Origin: Erinaceus europaeus
Lineage: Eukaryota; Chordata; Mammalia; Eulipotyphla; Erinaceidae
Length of the DNA: 64,000 nucleotides
Direction: 5' to 3'
Assembly (NCBI RefSeq): GCF_950295315.1
Contig: NC_080181.1
Coordinates: 38,903,375 to 38,967,374 of the forward strand
The translations under genes were made by a program, and so were the position numbers. The notes below the pieces were generated by a model. That model did not search any database. It saw nothing but the letters and a program-made list of their open reading frames with translations, and was not told the DNA's origin. Position 1 is the stretch's first letter. Each line of letters opens with the position of its first letter. Positions 34,345 through 43,088 of the stretch are shown here, piece after piece.

Positions 34345-34832
34345 TGAGTCCTCATAGAAGGTAGAAGGGAGGATTCCTGTGTCTTCAATCTTTTAGAAGA
34401 GTTTTAAAAGTAGAGGTATTCAGTGTTTCCTGAGTGTTTTGCAGAATTCATCTGTAAAGCCATTTGGTCCTGGATTTTTACTGTTGGGAAGGTTCTTAAT
34501 AACTGTTTCGATTTCTTTGTCTGTGATTGGTCCACTTAGATTTTGTAGTTCTTCCTGGTTCAGTTCTGGAAGGGAATATGTTTCTAGGAATTCTTCCATT
34601 CCTTCCAGGTTCTCTAGCATGGTGGCATATAGTTGTTCATAGAAGCTCCACATTTCTGTGGTAATTATTGTGATATTTCCTTTATCGTTTACAATTATAT
34701 TTATTTGAGTCTTCTCCCTCCTTTTTTGTGAGTCTTGCTAAGGATTTGTCAATTTTGTTTATTTTTTTTCAATTTTATTTATTTTTTTGGCTTCACTGAT
34801 CTTTTGTGTGGTACTCTTATTTTCAAAATCTA
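34345..34832 (-). mobile_element. L1 ORF2 fragment, inverted partner of the adjoining L1 3'UTR
   Basis: The minus-strand translation ('NLEGMEEFLETYSLPELNQ', 'NPGPNGFTDEFCK') matches the ORF2 region just before the reverse transcriptase in copy B (22,720-22,915). It faces away from the plus-strand 3'UTR that begins at about 34,835. Confidence 0.85.
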
Positions 34833-35189
34833 AGACAGCAAAGAACCTTCCTCACTCTCTATAAAACCCATATTTCTCCCAGTCATGAAACCTCTGTGGC
34901 TTGGCTCATTTTTCTTCATGCTTCTTTTGATCCATACCATTTCATACTGTATCTGCTGATTTCAACCAATTCAATTCAACCAATACCACCTCCAGATGTT
35001 TCACTTTGGACTGCGTCCAGAGATGACAGGCCTGTGATGTCAGTCCTCTAGCACAAATACTCTGGTAAGACATTTCCTAGCTCACAAGACTCCTTACTTC
35101 TATTTAAGGTGGTGCATTTCTTAACAAACTTATAGAACCTAGATATAGACCAGGGCCTATGAAGTAGAGCACATGTGCACATAACTTAG

Positions 35190-35572
35190 TGCCAGGAGCC
35201 ATTTCTCTGCTTGATAAGCTTTGAAACAATGGAAGCCCTCAAGACAAGTTTTCATTTCCCCCTGGGCAGGCCATTTCCCCTCAGGTAGACCATTTATCAG
35301 AAATCAAGTGACACAACACATAGTTGTGGTAACAAACATGGTTTCGGCCATTGTATGTTGCAAGGAACATTCCACTTTGATGGTTGCTCCCCCTCCTCCT
35401 CCTCCTCCAGCACTTCCCCCCTTCCCCAAAGCCTTTTAATGCCTGTGAACACAATAAAATTTTGCAGCTTGATCAGAATCCTGTCTTGCTGTCATTCTTT
35501 CGTGTCTCTTGTACCTGTCATTCCAGGTTCCGAGGTTCCTAGCCCCTGTTCACCGCCCCGCTGGCCAGGGCA
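35190..35572 (+). repeat. Outer provirus 5' LTR
   Basis: TG...CA, 383 bp. The TATA-like position reads TTTAAT at 35,435-35,440. The polyadenylation signal AATAAA is at 35,453-35,458. A (CCT)n tract lies at 35,393-35,407. Differences from the 3' LTR: the TATA base, one C/T in 'ctgtcattc', one in 'gttcaccg', and one in the terminal 'ccaggggca'-type end. Confidence 0.95.
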
Positions 35573-35574
35573 TC

Positions 35575-35593
35575 TGGCGCCTGAACATGGGGC
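35575..35593 (+). promoter_or_regulatory. Primer-binding site, tRNA-Lys-type
   Basis: TGGCGCCTGAACATGGGGC starts 2 bp after the 5' LTR. It most resembles PBSs complementary to lysine tRNA 3' ends, as used by betaretroviruses. The exact isoacceptor is uncertain because of mismatches. Confidence 0.75.
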
Positions 35594-35765
35594 GAAGAAG
35601 CCTTCTGGACCTAGGAACACCGATGATCGAGAGGCTAGGCCTATCCGAATTCACTGAGCCACCGCGGCCGAGAGGATAACGCAAAGGCTCACATAGATCG
35701 CCACGGAACTGCCCGGCCGTGAGTCGCATCTGGAGGAGTGCCACAGCGGCGAGGTAAGCACTACC
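35594..35765 (+). promoter_or_regulatory. Outer provirus leader with candidate splice donor
   Basis: A GC-rich leader between PBS and gag. 'gcgaggtaagca' at 35,749-35,760 is a good splice-donor match (GT at 35,754). In retroviruses this region also holds the packaging signal, which cannot be judged here. Confidence 0.6.
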
Positions 35766-36545
35766 ATGGGACATGAATTTGGTAAACAAGACTTGTTTAT
35801 TAAGGGACTCAAGGAGTCCCTCAAGACACGAGGAGTAAGGGTTAAGAAAAAGGATTTCAAGAAGTTTTTTTTTTTATTTTGTGAGTGATGTTTGTCCATG
35901 TTTTCCCTTAGAGGGGACTACTGATGAAAAAAGATAGGCTAGAGTAGGAAACTGTTTAAGAGATTTTTATGAGACCTTTGGTCCAGAAAAGATTCCAGTC
36001 CAGGCTTTTTCTTATTGGAATTTAGTAAATGATATACTCAAAGTCTATAAACATTGTCCTGATGTACAGGGAGTCATGAGGGAGGGAGAAAGTCTTACAG
36101 GGACACTCCCGGCCACCTTCTGTTTGTGAGTCTGTCTCTATTCCCATGCCTGATTCAGGAGACCCCGCCCCTGAGGCCGCCTGCTAAGTGACCTCCTGTT
36201 AAGATTTACCCCACTTTGACAACCTTAAGACCCCCCGCCAAAGATGGGCCTGATGATAGTCTTTCTCCTGAAGAGGCCTTATCCCTTGATTAAGAGATGG
36301 CCAAATATCATAATCCTGACCGGCCACCCCTATGCTCTTCCTTGTCCAAACTGCCTCCCTACGCAACCGCCCCTCTGTTTTCTGCTCCGGTCCTCAACTT
36401 GGCCAATAATATTGATTAGACCACCAAGGCTAAAACTCAACTAGCACAAAAAACAGCTTCCCTTGGAAAATTAGTAGAAGAAAAATGAGAGCATTTACAA
36501 TTAGTTAAAGAACTGTGGGCTCTTGATTTGGCATTATCTTAAAAC
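35766..36545 (+). pseudogene. gag: Retroviral gag remnant (matrix region and beyond), broken
   Basis: Gag builds the virion core. The ATG at 35,766 opens 'MGHEFGKQDLFIKGLK', the N-terminal glycine-plus-helix pattern of betaretroviral matrix, where the glycine would be myristoylated. The frame ends after about 40 codons at a T-homopolymer (35,868-35,880), suggesting slippage. A second matrix-like block in another frame ('YWNLVNDILKVYK') lies near 36,013-36,060. Proline-rich and Gln/Glu/Lys-rich remnants follow to about 36,545 with multiple stops. Assigned by pattern, not by search. Confidence 0.7.
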
Positions 36546-37388
36546 TAGCCAACCAAAAAAAGATCCAGGTTTTTCCCTCTGGCTTCCCCCAGAGCTTTCA
36601 GAAAGCATTAAACCAGTTCTGAGTGAGATCTTATCTGGCTAGCAAGCTATTTAGAGAAAGAATGAAATCAAACAAGACGTTCTCTTTAACTTAAAAGCTA
36701 TTAATCAGAGAACCAGTACACACTTTTAATAGAAATTTAATGATTTGTTTCTTTAAAACTGTAAAATGTACCTTAGCCCAGAAAAAGAACTTTCAAAGAT
36801 TTCTCTCCATGCTTCTCCGTGCGTGGCGGTAAACTAAGCCCACATGTTCCGTCCACACAGCTAATCATGGCACAGAGCTCCTGCTCCACAGATTGGCAAA
36901 CACTTCAGTCAATCATTCTTAGCCACAAACGCCCCTCCTGGGAGGCTGTGAGTTAGAAATCCAAAAGCCGCTTTTCAAAGGGAAAATTTTTCTTTTCACC
37001 AAGAATGTCTGTTTTAAGTCTGTACCTTGTTTTCATTAATGTGTGTTAACCCCTAAGTAACTAAAGTTTGTTTTAACTTTTAAATAAGATTTAGTTAAGC
37101 TAAATGTGGTTTTAAAGATCCCAACTCATAGAGTTGGCACACCTTTACCGGAGTAAAATATAGGACAGTTTCATCCTTCTGATAGCTAATATCAGCATCA
37201 ATTCATTAGTTAAAAGATTTTCTGAGATATCTAGGCATGGTAAAATGCCTCCACAGTCTCTCTCACTCTTGTGAGAATTGTAAATCTTACCAGCACCCCA
37301 ATACCAACTGCCACTGTTTGTAACAAATTCCATGTTTGACTGGCTTTCTAATAACCCAGTCCAGGTAAAGCAGTGGCATTGCCAAGAA
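36546..37388 (+). other. Outer provirus internal DNA, no readable gene
   Basis: AT-rich DNA where capsid, protease and reverse transcriptase would be expected. I find no reverse transcriptase motif. Blocks near 37,050-37,120 weakly resemble 37,660-37,730, hinting at more copies of the duplication described next. Confidence 0.5.
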
Positions 37389-37389
37389 T

Positions 37390-37700
37390 AAAGGGTTAAA
37401 TGTGGTATTTCTGGCCTGATAAAATTTTTTATTCAGCAGATGTGATTCAACAAAATTATTTAGTGTAAAATGGTCATCTAAAAGAAATGTTAACAGTAAA
37501 AATTTATTTTGAACATTTCAGCTATGAGGTTTATCTTAGCCTTTTAAGTTACCTATCCAAATCAAAGCAAAAGATAAATTAAGTTGTGTACCCACCCTTG
37601 TTCATAGCTGCCCTAAGGGTGTGATAGCTTTGTGATAAGCAAAGATCCTAACAAACAAAGTTTAACGTTTTACTAAAAATTGTTTAAGTGACTCAAAAAA
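37390..37700 (+). repeat. Duplicated internal segment, copy 1
   Basis: 'gattcaacaaaatta', 'ttttgaacatttcagctatg', 'agccttttaagtt' and 'tttgtgataagcaaagatcc' recur in the same order at 40,373-40,580. Removing the nested element places the copies about 490 bp apart. Confidence 0.75.
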
Positions 37701-37756
37701 AAAAAAAGGTTTTAAAATACTTTCTCAACTAAACAGGCAAAACTGGCTTGGGTTAG

Positions 37757-37852
37757 TAAAAGATAACATAACGGTTATGTTAATTATTTACATGCCAGAG
37801 GCTTTTGCTCTGGTTTTCCTCTTTATATCTTTCTGCTTTTAAAAATTATCTG
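37757..37852 (+). mobile_element. Second-family SINE fragment inside the provirus
   Basis: 'gataacataacggttatgtt', 'catgccagaggcttttgctc' and 'tctttctgctttt' match the head and body order of the second SINE family. It lacks a clear end. Confidence 0.55.
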
Positions 37853-37930
37853 GTTTGTTTTAAGACGCTGAGATTTATTCTTGGCAAATGGTGTTTTTGG
37901 TCTGATAGAAGATTTGTTTTGGCAAATCCT

Positions 37931-38196
37931 TCTCACCTGCTCTGCCCCCTCTCCTTGTCATACCCTGATTTCCACCAGTCCCTTTTCTCTCCACCCTCTC
38001 TGTGATGCATCCTGTTCCCACCCTAACTGGGCTAGTATATTTATAAGGACAAGATTGTTTGTAGTTTTTTAGTTTAGCTTAGCTTGGTATAGATTGCGCT
38101 GCATCCTGCATGAATAAAGAGATACTACGTACAGCTCAAACATGAGTCCCTGGTCATCTTTTACCCGCCCGTGAAGCCAGCCCGTCGAAAACAACA
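37931..38196 (+). repeat. Nested element 5' LTR, lacking the U3 start
   Basis: 266 bp beginning 'tctcacctgctctgcccc' directly after the target duplication, with no TG start. Retains a TATA-like 'tatatttataa' near 38,036, AATAAA near 38,115, and the 'cgaaaacaaca' end. Confidence 0.88.
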
Positions 38197-38199
38197 TAA

Positions 38200-38218
38200 T
38201 GGCACCCAAACAGGGACT
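38200..38218 (+). promoter_or_regulatory. Nested element primer-binding site, tRNA-Lys-type with CpG decay
   Basis: TGGCACCCAAACAGGGACT lies 3 bp after the LTR. It differs from the canonical lysine-tRNA PBS (TGGCGCCCGAACAGGGACT) only by two G-to-A changes, both at CpG sites, as expected from methyl-CpG decay. Confidence 0.85.
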
Positions 38219-38380
38219 GACATAAGCCCTGAAACAGGGACCGGCACCGACATGGGACCTAACCCGCCCATCACCCAGATAAGTAAACGTGGCTACCCAT
38301 CCGTCATGGGTTGCCTTTCTACTTATGAAGAGGTTTGCCAAAGCCTCTACTGTTTCATCATGAGACAGTCTGTCTCTGGA

Positions 38381-38647
38381 ACATTTTGCTCTGGGCCACA
38401 CTTTGTTTCCCTGACCAGGAACTTTGGTTTCTTGTAACCCTAATCATAGAGCTTGGGAGATACACTGAGATTTCTCCTTGGACTTTCTGGATTCCCTCTC
38501 CCATGTTTCCTGAGGAAAAGGACTACATTTTGCTCCGGGCCACAATTTGGTTCTTTATGACCGTGATCGTAGACCTTGGGATATGCATGGGGATTTCCAC
38601 TGGGACTTTCAGGACTTCTTCTCACATGTTTCCCACTGAGAAGGACT
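38381..38647 (+). repeat. Imperfect tandem duplication, ~144-bp unit
   Basis: Unit 1 (38,381-38,524) and unit 2 (38,525-38,647) both start 'acattttgctc' and share 'gggccaca', 'atgtttcc' and 'aaggact'. Unit 2 lacks about 17-20 bp after 'tttgg'. Confidence 0.85.
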
Positions 38648-39649
38648 ACTCTAATTTGAGGAGTGTTCTACAGTACCCTGGCAGTCCCCAAGAATGGAGA
38701 CACATGGTTAGTTCTACTCTCCTGAGTGGATTCTTTCTTCGATGGGAAGATGCTTTTAAAAGTAGATGCCTGAAGCAATACAGCAGGAACAGTCAGAAGC
38801 ACCCTAAATGGAATTTCGAGGAGCTTTTTGGACTAGGACGCCCTCCGGGGACTCTTGATGCTACATGGTGAGATCTGTTTCGTAAGAGAGTGATTTGAAT
38901 GACTGAATTTTTGTATGACATTGACTTAAAAAAAAAAGCTGGACACAGCCATGATTTCTAGAGACATCCAGAAACAAATCAAAAAATTGTTTTTTCCCTC
39001 CTTTGATTTCTTTTTTTACATTTTGGCATAAATCTGAAACGTTTAATCCTGAAAACTGTATGAGTTATGGGCGGGGCAGATAGTGCAATGATTATTCTCA
39101 TGCCTGAGGCTTTTAACCGTGGTTCTTCTGTTTACCTTTCCACATTTTATTGAGTTTAAACAACCTTAAAATCATACTAGAAAGGACTTCCAATTATAAT
39201 GGAGTTATCAATTATAGTAAACTTCTATTCTGCTATAAGTTTTGTTTGACAAGTAAGTGAATTTCAGCTGTCAAGTCTTCACATGAAAAAGCATCTACTC
39301 AAATGGAATTCCTGGAAATCCATTTGGATCCTGTTCTCTGACATTGCCCACAAGATGGAATGACTACAACACACCCCCGGAAACCAATGATGTGACCTGG
39401 CACGACCTGAAGAAACAGATTCACAGACTCCAAAGATCACACTCTACAGAAAAGCAGAATTCTGGTGGCCGACATTCCCCATCGAGACAGACATGCAGCG
39501 TTTCATCCCTTGGCATTTTCTTCTGTGGTCAGCTACTTTGGACTGACACCTCCATCGGACTTACTGGTACACGCTGCTGTGTTTCTCAAAGACTAACTTC
39601 AGCCAATTGCCTTGAGACTTTATAGACTATGTTCCCTCGCCTGCAGGCT

Positions 39650-39820
39650 CTGTTCCCAGAGGCAGAAAACTCCCCCTCCTTATTAGATTATGCCCACAGA
39701 GGCAGGAAACTCCCTTTGAGGCAAGAGATGCCCCCAGAGGCATGAAGCGCTCCCAGGGCAAGAAATGTCCTTTCGCCTGCTAGACCTTGCCCTTTGAGGC
39801 AAGAAACGTTCCCCTTGGCA
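39650..39820 (+). repeat. Degenerate short repeats with 'gaggcaagaaac' core
   Basis: At least six diverged copies of a purine-rich 'gaggcaagaaac/tccc' motif alternate with C-rich spacers ('gaggcagaaaactcccc', 'gaggcaggaaactccc', 'gaggcaagagatgccc', 'gaggcatgaagcgctcc', 'gaggcaagaaacgttcc'). Confidence 0.8.
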
Positions 39821-39941
39821 TCACACTGGTTATTGCTGCTCGCCTATTTTGTTTTCCATGTCTTATGCCAGTTCTTTTGAAAATGCCTGTATGATATAGG
39901 TTTCTGTTCACCCCACAATCCTGATACTATGGCCATTAGTT

Positions 39942-39958
39942 AAAAAGAAAGGGGGAAT
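39942..39958 (+). promoter_or_regulatory. Polypurine tract of the nested element
   Basis: 'aaaaagaaagggggaat' is followed at 39,959 by TG ('tgctggtatgc'), the same U3 start as the solo LTR at 19,744 ('tgttggtatgc'). This is the expected plus-strand primer site. Confidence 0.85.
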
Positions 39959-40366
39959 TGCTGGTATGCTTTAAAAACCCCTTCTGTTTCATTTGGTTTA
40001 ATCCCTCCTGCATTCTATTTACATAACACTGTATTCTATTTACATAACCTCTGTTAACAAGCACCTTCCCTCGAGGGCATTGGTGGTTTAGTGGTAGAAT
40101 TCTCACCTGCTCCGCCCCCTCTCTTTTTCATACCCTGATTTCCACCAGTCACTTTTCTCTCCACCCTCTCTGTGTCTCATCCTGTTCCCACCCTAACTGG
40201 GCTAGTATATTTATAATGACAAGATTGTTTTTAGTTTTTTAATTTAGCTTAGCTTGGTATAGATTGCGCTGTGTCCTGTATGAATAAAGAGATACTGCGT
40301 ACAGCTCAACAATGAGTCCCTGGTCATCTTTTACCAGCCCGTGAAGCCAGCCTGTCGAAAACAACA
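39959..40366 (+). repeat. Nested element 3' LTR, full form (408 bp)
   Basis: Runs from TG after the PPT to CA before the target duplication. Only 40,101-40,366 is duplicated at the 5' side. The first 142 bp (39,959-40,100) have no counterpart in the 5' LTR. An 18-bp tandem 'cattctatttacataac' type repeat lies at 40,012-40,048. Confidence 0.85.
40077..40111 (+). other. tRNA-Gly(GCC) 5'-half-like segment inside the U3
   Basis: 35 nt beginning 'gcattggtggtttagtggta' match the start of vertebrate tRNA-Gly(GCC) at 32 positions (from memory), ending just past the anticodon, where stress-type tRNA halves end. The 3' half (T-arm, acceptor) is absent, so this is not a tRNA gene. Confidence 0.85.
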
Positions 40367-40372
40367 AATCCT

Positions 40373-40580
40373 GATTTAACAAAATTATTATTTTGAACAT
40401 TTAAGCTATGAGGTTTTATTTTAGCCTTTTAAGTTGCCATATTAGAGTTCTAAGGAGCAAAATCTATTAGGAGTTTTATATCTTTGCTTACTCATGATAG
40501 CCTTGTGATCAGTAAAGATCTTAGTAAACTAAAGTTATAATAGTGTGCTTAAACTGTCTAATCAGTTTAAAATAATGCTA
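40373..40580 (+). repeat. Duplicated internal segment, copy 2
   Basis: Homologous to 37,444-37,700 at roughly 80% by eye, with several indels. Confidence 0.75.
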
Positions 40581-40980
40581 AAAAATGGTAAACATTTTAT
40601 CATGCCAACACATTAGGTATTGACTTTCTATAACGTATTGGTATGTTTTAATAAAGAGCCTTCTAAAATCATATGAAAGAACTCAAGCCAATTCTAACCA
40701 TTAGATCATCAATTAAGTTGGTACAAGTTCTCTCCCTAAGTAAATAATTATAGATACATCTGCACATGAAGAACTGACTGCTGATATGGTAAGATTTAAA
40801 ACTAAACATTGTTCTTTTTTATTAAAGTTCTTTTTTTTTTAAAGTCACTCATCCTAAAATTTTTCTCATTTTTTTACAAGCCTCCTCAAATTTTAACGCT
40901 TGACCTGCCATAGTGCGAGCACTTTACTGGCTCCTGCATTGTTTAATTAAGATCCTGCTATTCAGACTTTTAAGATTAAT
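40581..40980 (+). other. Outer provirus internal DNA, no readable gene
   Basis: AT-rich. Possible N-terminal integrase decay toward the right end, but no motif is readable before about 40,985. Confidence 0.4.
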
Positions 40981-40984
40981 CTCC

Positions 40985-41160
40985 ATTGATAAAAGCCAAT
41001 GCTCTCTGGCAGATTGATGTAATTCACCTGCCCATGTTTAGTAAACAAAAACATTTTTTTTTCTCAGTTGGTATTTTTTCCAAATTTATGTGGGCTACAG
41101 CTCAAACAAGAAAAACTAAAACACTTAAGCTTAATTAATAAAAAAAAGAAGGGGAATGCA
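40985..41160 (+). pseudogene. pol: Integrase remnant (pol)
   Basis: The translation 'ALWQIDVIHLPMFSK' near 41,003-41,047 fits the integrase core segment holding the first catalytic Asp of the D,D-35-E triad. It is followed by a frameshift at a T-run and lysine-rich decay. The remaining catalytic residues are not visible. Confidence 0.65.
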
Positions 41161-41319
41161 CCCCCCAGTATTCAGTTGGCTAAAGTGTCAATGAAGTAAC
41201 TATACTAAACCTTTTTAATATTTACAAAAATTCGAATTGTCCATTTGTTATATCTCATTGACAAAGCCACCCACTTTTCCAGCCATAGAGACATATTTCT
41301 TCTTTCTCTTTTTTCAACA

Positions 41320-42332
41320 CTGGATGTCCATGTTTGTTTTCCTTTTATTATGGTGGGTGGCATTATTGCTCTTGCAAAATCCACAGAGTCCCTGTTGGCA
41401 AGTCCTTACCACAAAGGACGCCATGGCAGTATATACTCCAGCTAACTACACCAGCCTATCCAAGTCTTCTCTTTCTGCTGACCTACCACTGCTGACTTCA
41501 TCTTTGCATGTTCATTGACTGCTCACTTTTCTCAAAATATTCCTCATGTTCAAGGAACCTCACCTAATGTGTATGTACCTCCTCTGTGTTTTGCTACAAC
41601 ACCATCCTATATTTTCATGTCAATTCTTCTCTACCTGGTCCTTGCCTCCTAGTTTTGCTTGTTCCACAGCTGACCCTCTATGAAGAAGAAAAATTTCATC
41701 AGTTGGCGCTGACAACCACCAGAAGACCAGACGTGCTGTGTTTCTTCCCCTGGACATCACATCCACTGACTGCTTCCCTTAGACTTGCTGGTGGCATGCT
41801 AGGAAACTCTATATATTCCTCCCATGATTTTTCTAACAAATTACAACAAGTCATAGACTCCACCACAAACAGTCTAGAGTCACTACAGAGACAGATCATG
41901 TCCCTGGCAAAGGTTACCTTACAGAACAGATGAGCCCTTGATCTTCTTACAGCAGAAAAGGGAGGAACCTGCTTAGCTTTACAAGAAGAATGTTGTTTTT
42001 ACATTAATGAATCAGGAATTATAGAAGAAAATGTTAAAAACCTACAAACACTTAGTCAAGATTTGAGAAATAGATATGACCCTTCCTTTGCACAATCATG
42101 GATGAATTCCCCCTTCTTTACTTGGATGCCCTCAATTGTAGGACCCTTGATTAGTCTTTTGTTAATGATTACCTTAGGACCCTTTATTTTCAATAAGATT
42201 ACTAATTTTATAAAACAGCAAATTGACTCCTTGGCATCAAAACCCTTACAAACACATTATCACAGACTTGATTTGGCTGACAGAGGCCTGGCTGAACCTG
42301 AGGGTGACAGACCTCCTTTTTGGATGGCATAA
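41320..42332 (+). pseudogene. env: Retroviral env remnant, type D/gammaretrovirus-like TM subunit
   Basis: Env mediates receptor binding and fusion. A hydrophobic leader-like start lies near 41,327-41,390, the surface subunit is mostly deleted, and a fusion-peptide-like region is diverged near 41,755-41,825. An in-frame TGA at 41,931-41,933 interrupts the gene just before the conserved TM segment. The CX6CC motif ('CLALQEECC') is near 41,970-41,998, and a membrane anchor with 'PLISLLLMITLGPF' is at about 42,145-42,190. The stop ends at 42,332. CX6CC is typical of gamma-type and type D envelopes, not of MMTV-like ones. The protein cannot be made intact. Confidence 0.82.
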
Positions 42333-42705
42333 AACTCAGAATTATGCATTGAGACATCCAACCTTGGCAGGGCAAGGACACCAGTAAGGGGTGCGAGGTT
42401 AAGCACTGCAAGGGGAGGAACCTATATAGCCCGCCTCTGAGTCCCCCATGAAGCAAACCTGATTTGCATGGAGGTTGGTGTCAGCAACAAAAATTGTTTC
42501 CCTGGAAACTGTGGCTCTGCCTCCCCTCCCCAAAAAGACACCAAGAGCCTTATAAGATGCGGGAAGATTGGTTTTACATTCACCCCATGGGAGGAATCGG
42601 GTCAATACTTCTCCCCTCTGGTTAATGCCCACCAAAACTGCTGTTAAGGTCTCTACCCTCACCCCCGATTTCCTGCCTCAGTTAAATTATAACGAAAGGA
42701 GGAGA
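42333..42705 (+). promoter_or_regulatory. Region between env and 3' LTR, with PPT
   Basis: About 360 bp of non-coding DNA. The PPT 'aacgaaaggaggaga' (42,691-42,705) abuts the 3' LTR. In type D viruses this interval carries an RNA export element. I see no decisive match, only short G-rich stems. Confidence 0.6.
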
Positions 42706-43088
42706 TGCCAGGAGCCATTTCTCTGCTTGATAAGCTTTGAAACAATGGAAGCCCTCAAGACAAGTTTTCATTTCCCCCTGGGCAGGCCATTTCCCCTCAG
42801 GTAGACCATTTATCAGAAATCAAGTGACACAACACATAGTTGTGGTAACAAACATGGTTTCGGCCATTGTATGTTGCAAGGAACATTCCACTTTGATGGT
42901 TGCTCCCCCTCCTCCTCCTCCTCCAGCACTTCCCCCCTTCCCCAAAGCCTTATAATGCCTGTGAACACAATAAAATTTTGCAGCTTGATCAGAATCCTGT
43001 CTTGCTGCCATTCTTTCGTGTCTCTTGTACCTGTCATTCCAGGTTCCGAGGTTCCTAGCCCCTGTTTACCGCCCCGCTGGCCGGGGCA
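42706..43088 (+). repeat. Outer provirus 3' LTR
   Basis: 383 bp, TG...CA. TATA-like TATAAT at 42,951-42,956, where the 5' LTR has TTTAAT. AATAAA at 42,969-42,974. Confidence 0.95.

Larger units (their letters stand above)
38219..39941 (+). other. Nested element internal region, no recognised gene
   Basis: The longest frame, 178 codons at 38,335-38,871, overlaps a tandem duplication and has hydrophobic runs but no recognised retroviral domain. I cannot assign a function. A second-family SINE-like fragment lies at 39,066-39,120 ('cagatagtgcaatgattatt', 'catgcctgaggctttt'). Confidence 0.55.
37925..40372 (+). mobile_element. Nested non-coding LTR element
   Basis: 5' LTR 37,931-38,196, PBS, about 1.75 kb of internal DNA without retroviral genes, PPT (39,942-39,958), and a 3' LTR whose part matching the 5' LTR is 40,101-40,366. 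The 6-bp duplication aatcct is exact at 37,925-37,930 and 40,367-40,372. LTR divergence is about 18 of 266 by eye. With no gag, pol or env it would depend on proteins supplied in trans. Confidence 0.88.

Noticed and set aside
35221..35439. 72-codon frame present in both outer LTRs (also 42,737-42,955), poly-proline near its end
   Set aside because: It overlaps U3, TATA and the CCT repeat and has no known family. Presence in both copies follows from LTR identity, not from selection.
38335..38871. Novel host gene in the nested element
   Set aside because: No splice context or domain, and it sits between retroviral PBS and PPT. Kept only as a low-interest open frame.
40077..40111. Functional tRNA-Gly gene
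   Set aside because: Only the 5' half is present. The T-arm, B box and acceptor 3' strand are missing.
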